From an uncultured Rubrobacteraceae bacterium (lineage in GTDB: Bacteria > Actinomycetota > Rubrobacteria > Rubrobacterales > Rubrobacteraceae), in NCBI GenBank assembly GCA_902805985.1, contig CADCUW010000303.1, forward strand, positions 1 to 15,694: DNA of 15,694 bases, given 5' to 3'. A model generated the notes under the pieces. That model was given only the letters and a program-made list of their open reading frames with translations. It was not told where the DNA came from and did no database searches. A program made the translations under genes and the position numbers. Positions 11,826 through 15,694 of this stretch are shown here, piece after piece (position 1 is the first letter of the stretch; each line of letters starts with the position of its first letter).

Positions 11826-12853
11826 TCATTGGTACAGTTCTGGACGTCGAGGGTTCTGGAAGGGTTCCCGTGAGCCGGAGTGCAGGGCGGAGATGCAGCT
11901 CTCTGCCAACAGAAGCGACATGTAACCATCCCACGCGTCCGGTCCGGTAAGTCGTCCAGCGTGGAGGTCCTCTATCCACCGTTGCATCTCGAGCACATAA
12001 GCGGCCGGAAACCTTTCGAGCCAGTCGCCTTCGACAGGATATGAGGCATACCGCTGCTTACGCAGTACCGGAGCATTGGCGGGGGCCACGCGAATGGTGC
12101 CGGCGTCTCCCACGACCTCCAGATCCACATCGTAGCCGTAGCCGGCGTTGACGTAGACCTCGATGTTAGCGAGGCATCCTCCGCCCAGGGCGAGTTGGAT
12201 CACCTGCAGGTCCAGGACTTCGCCGTTCGAGGCCGCCGGGGTGTTCGTTCCTTGTACGTAAACCTCCTCTATCTCCCGACCGACAATCCATCTTGCGGCG
12301 TCAAGGTCGTGTACAGCGGAGTTGACCAGGATCGATTCCGAGCTCGTACCCGAACGAGCCCCGGCGTTTCGGTGCGTACCCTTGAGCAGGACGGGCTGAC
12401 CGATGGCCCCGGAGTCGATAGCGCTCTTCACTTCGAGGTGTCGGGGATCATAACGCCTCATGAACCCGACCTGGACCAACTTTCTACCCAACTCGGCCTC
12501 GGCCTCGACGATCCCGCGCGCGTCTTCCACTGTGATGGCGAGGGGCTTCTCACAGAAGACCGGCTTGCGGCACCGGAGGCACTCCATGACCAGCCCGGCG
12601 TGGGTATCGTCCGGGGTCGTGAGGACGCGGCGTCTATGCCATCGTCCTGGATCAGGGACTGCTCGTCCTGGAGGAAGACCGTGGCATCCGAGCCGCAACT
12701 GACGGCGAGCTTCTCGGCCCGCGAGCGGTCCAGGTCCGTGACCCCGGCCACCCGCGCGCCCGAGACCACGGAGCTCAGGGTCTCGGCGTGACGGGTGCCC
12801 ATGCCACCCGTTCCGATGACGCCCACCGAAATGTCGTTGCTATAAGCGCCCAT
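11826..12853 (-). pseudogene. Gfo/Idh/MocA oxidoreductase with a frameshift (gene 1)
   Basis: The ATG at 12853 follows GGAGGTGAT, a near-perfect ribosome site. The N-terminus has the Rossmann motif (GVIGTGGMGTRHAETL). Near 12621-12633 the frame shifts. The following frame continues exactly where the family should (VLTTPDDTHAGLV, then CRKPVFCEKPLAI, the EKP motif with the active-site lysine) and runs through the C-terminal domain (VHDLDAARWIVG) to the stop. The total length, 1028 bases, is one short of 343 codons, so a single-base deletion explains it. An intact enzyme would be an NAD(P)-dependent sugar or inositol dehydrogenase. It is the last gene of a leftward operon, 74 bases after gene 2. 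A sequencing error is the main alternative to true decay. Confidence 0.85.
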
Positions 12854-12927
12854 TTCGCATCACCTCCATCTAATCCGCAGAACAATCAACCTCGGTTTTC
12901 CAAGGTCCGCTCCTGGCCCGGGCCTTC

Positions 12928-13943
12928 TCAGGCGAGGCCGCCCGGTTCGTCTTGTATCTCCGCTACCTTTATGGGCCTCCCTTCTATGCGGGATACCTCG
13001 CAGGCCACGGCGACCCTTAGCGCCTCCATCGCTGCGGCGGGGGGGCTTGGGTTCTCGCGTTCGCCCCCATCACTTGTATAAAGGCCATAGTCTCTCGCCT
13101 GAGGCTCTCCCCGAACCTCTCCATGAAGTACCGGTAGGGGCCTTCCATTGGGCTCGGCGTGCCGGGCTCGACGGGGCGGGGTTGGCTGAGGCTGTTTTGT
13201 CCGACGGAGAGGCTGTCCTCGGAGCCGAATACCTCCACGCGGAAGTCGTGGCCGCGGGGGTTGTGGCGGGTGCCCGTGACGAGGACCGGCAGGCCGTCGG
13301 ACATGGTCATCAGGACGGCCGCGTTGTCCACGTCGCCGAACCTGGCGTACCGGTCGAAGCCCTTGACGCTTCCTACCGCGTAGACCTGCTCGACCTCGAG
13401 CCCGGTAAGCCAGCGCGCCAGGTCGAAGTCGTGGATGTGGAGGTCGCGGTACGCCCCGCCGCTCGACGCTATGAACTCTTCCGGCGCGGGCTCTGCGTCG
13501 TGGGCGGTTATGCGGACGACGTAGAGTGTTCCCAGGCTGCCCGACCTCACCTCCTCGTAGGCCTTCCGGTAGTCCGGATCGAGGCGGCGCTGGAAGGCTA
13601 TCTGGATCAGGGCGTCTGCCTTCTCGGCGTGATGAAGCACGTCCGACGTCTCCTTCAGGGTGAGCGCGATTGGCTTCTCGCAGAAGATCGGCAGCCCCGC
13701 GTCTATGCAGCGGTGCAGCCATTCGGCGTGAAGTTCCGTAGCCAGCGAGACGAAGACCGCGTCCGGCCCAGAGTCAAGCGCCTCCTGAATGGTCCCGCCC
13801 TCCCCGCCGACCTCCCCGGCCAGCTTCTCCGCACGCTCGACCGTCCGGTTGCCGACGACGATCTCGTCGACCTCGGGCAGTCCCTTCAGCACCTTGGCCC
13901 TGAACGACCCTATGCGGCCGGCACCAAGCACGGCTACCCTCAT
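12928..13943 (-). pseudogene. Gfo/Idh/MocA oxidoreductase with a late frameshift (gene 2)
   Basis: ATG 13943 follows AGGAGGT at good spacing; this ribosome site overlaps the stop codon of the upstream isomerase, so translation is coupled. The N-terminus reads MRVAVLGAGRIGSFRAKVL (Rossmann, NAD(P) binding) and the active-site motif is GLPIFCEKPIAL. The catalytic domain includes AYRDLHIHDFDLARWLTG, with the usual aspartate/histidine pair. Near 13070-13082 the frame shifts. Without the shift the protein would go on with ENPSPPAAAMEALRVAVACE and end at 12928. In its present frame it stops at 13017 after a nonsense tail. The length, 1016 bases, is again one short of a multiple of three. About 290 residues including all catalytic parts precede the shift, so some activity may remain. 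Substrate unknown; inositol-like polyols are typical. Confidence 0.85.
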
Positions 13944-13953
13944 CGGCGACCTC

Positions 13954-14500
13954 CTATGCTCGGATCTTTATCCGTCGCAGAGCGGCAGTACCGGCGCAGA
14001 GCGGCAGTGGGCTCTCGTAGCAGCGGCGGGCCGTCTCAGCTGCCGGCAGCGCCCACAAATCCGCGCTGAACAGTTCTATGGCGAAGAAGCCCTCGTAGCC
14101 GTTCTCTTCGAGCGCCGAGGTGATCCCGGTCAGGTCCAATACCCCCTGCCCGGGCAGCACGCGGTCGAAGTCGCGGTGGGCGAGGTCAGCCGGGATGCCT
14201 GGCATGTCGTTCAGGTGGACGTGCTTGATGAACCTCACCGACCGCTCGTTTATGTCCGCGAGCTTCGACCGCGTGACGTGGTAGTGGGCCGTGTCGAAGA
14301 GGACGCCCACCCTCGGGTGGTCCGCCTTCTCGGCCACCCATACGGCGCTCGGCAGGCTCCTGACCAGCGGCGACCAGTTGAACTCGATGGCGATGTCCAC
14401 CCCGAGGTCCTCGGTGAACTCAGCGAGGTTCCGCGCCGCGTGGGCCACGGCGTCAGGCGCCTCGACGGAGTTCTCACGCGCTACCCGGACCGCGCGAAGG
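13954..14500 (-). pseudogene. Sugar phosphate isomerase/epimerase, N-terminus lost
   Basis: The reverse strand encodes the C-terminal two thirds of a TIM-barrel isomerase (AP endonuclease family 2 / IolE-IolI type). Visible blocks are HAARNLAEFTEDLGVDIAIE (metal-ligand glutamate), VGVLFDTAHYHV (aspartate and histidine), VRFIKHVHLNDMPG and LPGQGVLDLTGI, FAIELFS. The first 80-100 residues are missing: beyond about 14500 the opposite strand is a serine recombinase, so the gene was cut there and has no native start. It was the first gene seen in the operon, 10 bases before gene 2. The C-terminus was changed by a 19-bp duplication (13976-14008). With family partners it would handle keto-inositol or a similar sugar; now presumably dead. 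Confidence 0.8.
13976..14008. repeat. 19-bp-period duplication at the end of the isomerase gene
   Basis: CGCAGAGCGGCAGT occurs exactly at 13976-13989 and 13995-14008. The 19-bp period is not a multiple of three, so it moves the reading frame. Removing one unit would make the isomerase end in CDG at a TAA instead of adding about ten residues, so the original stop probably lay a little earlier. Confidence 0.65.
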
Positions 14501-15234
14501 ATCGCAGGTATCTCCTGCGAGGCCTCGTCAAGTGCGCGAGGTGCGGGGCGGCCTGCACGGGACCCCCGGCCGCCGGGCGGGGAAAGGCCTACCACTACTA
14601 CACTTGCCGCGCCGGCAGGGCGAACGGCGGCAACGGCAGCCTGCACAAGCCGGCCTACGTGAAGGCCGAGTGGCTGGAGGATCTCGTGTGGGCCGACGTC
14701 CGGCGCTTCCTCGATAGTCCCGGGGAAGCCCTAGAGCAGGTGAGGAAACAGATCGGTTCTACGGACGGCGACGCGGACCTCGATACGCGGCACAGGGACC
14801 TAGCCAAGCGCCTTGCTGCCAGGCAGGCGGAGAAGGACCGCTACGTCAGGACCTACGCCCAGGGGCACATCTCAGAAGAGGAACTCGAGGTCTACCTCGC
14901 GGACCTAAAGAATCAGACGGACAACCTCCGGCTCCTGCTGGGCTCCGTCGAGGTGGAACTATCGCAGAAGCGCGAGCAGGCGCAGCTAGCCGACACCACA
15001 GAGGCCTGGCTCCTGACCCTACGGAAGCGCGTCGAAGAAGTCGAGGGCGACACGCCGGAGGCGTTCCGGGCGCGGCGGCGGTTGGTGGAACTGCTGGTGC
15101 AGTCGATCTCGGCGGGCAAGCGCCCGGAAGACGGGCGCACGGAGATAAAGATCACGTACCGCTTCGGGCCTCCGCCGGCCGAGGCATCAGAGGACTCGTC
15201 TGTGGCTCACCTCAAGAACGGCAGGCGGTCGTAG
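14490..15234 (+). pseudogene. Large serine recombinase, C-terminal part (copy 2)
   Basis: The forward frame reads RRYLLRGLVKCARCGAACTG then KAYHYYTC, the zinc-ribbon region of large serine recombinases (YLLxGLxxCxxCG ... YYxC). It continues with VKAEWLEDLVWADVRRFL, a long coiled coil (about 14790-15110, LAKRLAARQAEKDRYVRTYA) and the tail ITYRFGPPPAE...LKNGRRS, ending at TAG 15234. The catalytic domain with its serine and the DNA-binding recombinase domain are absent: upstream of about 14490 the sequence belongs to the isomerase on the other strand. The fragment is about 245 residues of a normal 450-550. The tail occurs again at 5788-5900. It cannot act alone. The exact left junction lies between about 14460 and 14510. 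Confidence 0.85.
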
Positions 15235-15694
15235 AGGACGAAGCGGTCGAAGTCCGGGTAGAACTCGCTGGTGGTGATGGGTTTGCGGGAGAAGCTGGCG
15301 AGGGGCTGGTCGGCGTCCTTGCCGGGCTCGCGCAGGTTTATCTTGACGGCCTCGTCGTTGATCTCGATGACGTTGTATGAGGGCGGCATGGTGCCCCGGA
15401 CCCTCATGCTGGAGACGGTGCCCGAGTGAACGATGCGCACGCCCGAGATGCTCCAGACGTACGGGACGTGGCGGTGGCCGGAGAGGACCATGTCAACCTT
15501 CAACTCGCGCAGGATGGCCATGACGTCCCCCGCGTCGCGCAGGTTGTTCACGTCCCGGCCCGTACCTGGCACGGCGAGGATGTGGTGGTGGATCATGAGT
15601 ATCTTCGGCCCCTGGTCCCAGTCCCGAAACTCCGAGTCGAGCCAGCGGTAGTGCTCCCGCCCGACCTCCCCCTCGTCGAGGTCCGGCTTGGTCG
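15207..15694 (-). CDS. Metallophosphoesterase, C-terminal part (runs off the window)
   Basis: The reverse frame is open from the window edge (beginning TKPDLDEGEVGREHYRWLDS) through KILMIHHHILAVPGTG and VDMVLSGHRHVPYV to a stop at 15207. The HH and GHxH blocks are the last two metal-ligand motifs of calcineurin-like (CpdA-type) phosphoesterases, which bind two metals and hydrolyse phosphodiesters or monoesters. The DxH, GD and GNHE motifs lie beyond the edge. The 3' end overlaps the recombinase end by 28 bases. The last residues (LPFLR) are antisense to recombinase sequence also present in copy 1, so the native C-terminus was probably replaced by the insertion. The substrate is unknown. Confidence 0.85.
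   Translation of the reverse strand, partial: TKPDLDEGEVGREHYRWLDSEFRDWDQGPKILMIHHHILAVPGTGRDVNNLRDAGDVMAILRELKVDMVLSGHRHVPYVWSISGVRIVHSGTVSSMRVRGTMPPSYNVIEINDEAVKINLREPGKDADQPLASFSRKPITTSEFYPDFDRFVLYDRLPFLR

Noticed and set aside
13047..14069. Long forward open frame opposite the oxidoreductase
   Set aside because: The reverse strand carries the Rossmann and EKP motifs; the forward frame is a composition artefact.
1..15694. CRISPR array, tRNA or rRNA genes
   Set aside because: No regularly spaced direct repeats of 25-40 bp and no recognisable tRNA cloverleaf or rRNA core were seen; the short tandem repeats have two or three units without unique spacers.

Overview
The window is high-GC bacterial DNA. 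Its gene style (GC-rich third codon positions, AGGAGG-type ribosome binding sites, GTG starts, secreted calcium-binding repeat proteins with a C-terminal cysteine pair, a Tat-exported cell-wall amidase, a c-di-GMP riboswitch) fits an actinobacterium. Rubrobacter or a near relative is my best guess; this is inferred from style, not from a marker gene. Much of the window is accessory or decaying: remnants of a serine recombinase and an IS110 transposase, two small terminal-inverted-repeat elements, dispersed repeats, and at least four broken genes.

Layout. 2-73: tail of an upstream gene. 588-1493: secreted RTX-type calcium-binding protein with a good terminator. 1765-2139: lipoprotein alpha/beta-hydrolase, truncated. 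2233-3189: membrane-anchored pentapeptide-repeat protein. 3190-4465: gene-poor stretch with two MITE-like elements (3225-3366, 4038-4181) that share a terminal inverted repeat and bracket one small reverse-strand gene. 4466-5572: DUF4037 protein. 5573-6163: graveyard of mobile DNA (IS110 tail, recombinase tail, one copy of a 132-bp repeat). 6164-7066 (reverse): single-pass membrane protein with coiled coils, behind a recognisable promoter and palindrome. 7629-8180: second secreted RTX protein. 8302-9420: Tat-exported amidase. 9691-11201: c-di-GMP-I riboswitch followed by a membrane coiled-coil protein, a 27-residue microprotein and a secreted DUF1996 protein. 11283-11480: small reverse-strand gene whose start region is duplicated at 5.9 kb. 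11826-14500 (reverse): sugar-catabolism operon (isomerase, two Gfo/Idh/MocA oxidoreductases) in which every gene is broken. 14490-15234: C-terminal half of a large serine recombinase. 15207-15694 (reverse): metallophosphoesterase running off the window.

How parts may work together. The centre (6.2-11.2 kb) is a cell-envelope neighbourhood: two RTX proteins, an amidase, a DUF1996 protein and two short membrane coiled-coil proteins. At least the last transcription unit is apparently under c-di-GMP control. Three secreted-protein genes (588, 1765, 7629) share an unexplained leader motif built around CATTTGGGGGATACGC. The most interesting items are the riboswitch cassette with its unlisted microprotein, this leader motif, and the recombinase end next to a sequence whose uninterrupted counterpart is also in the window.
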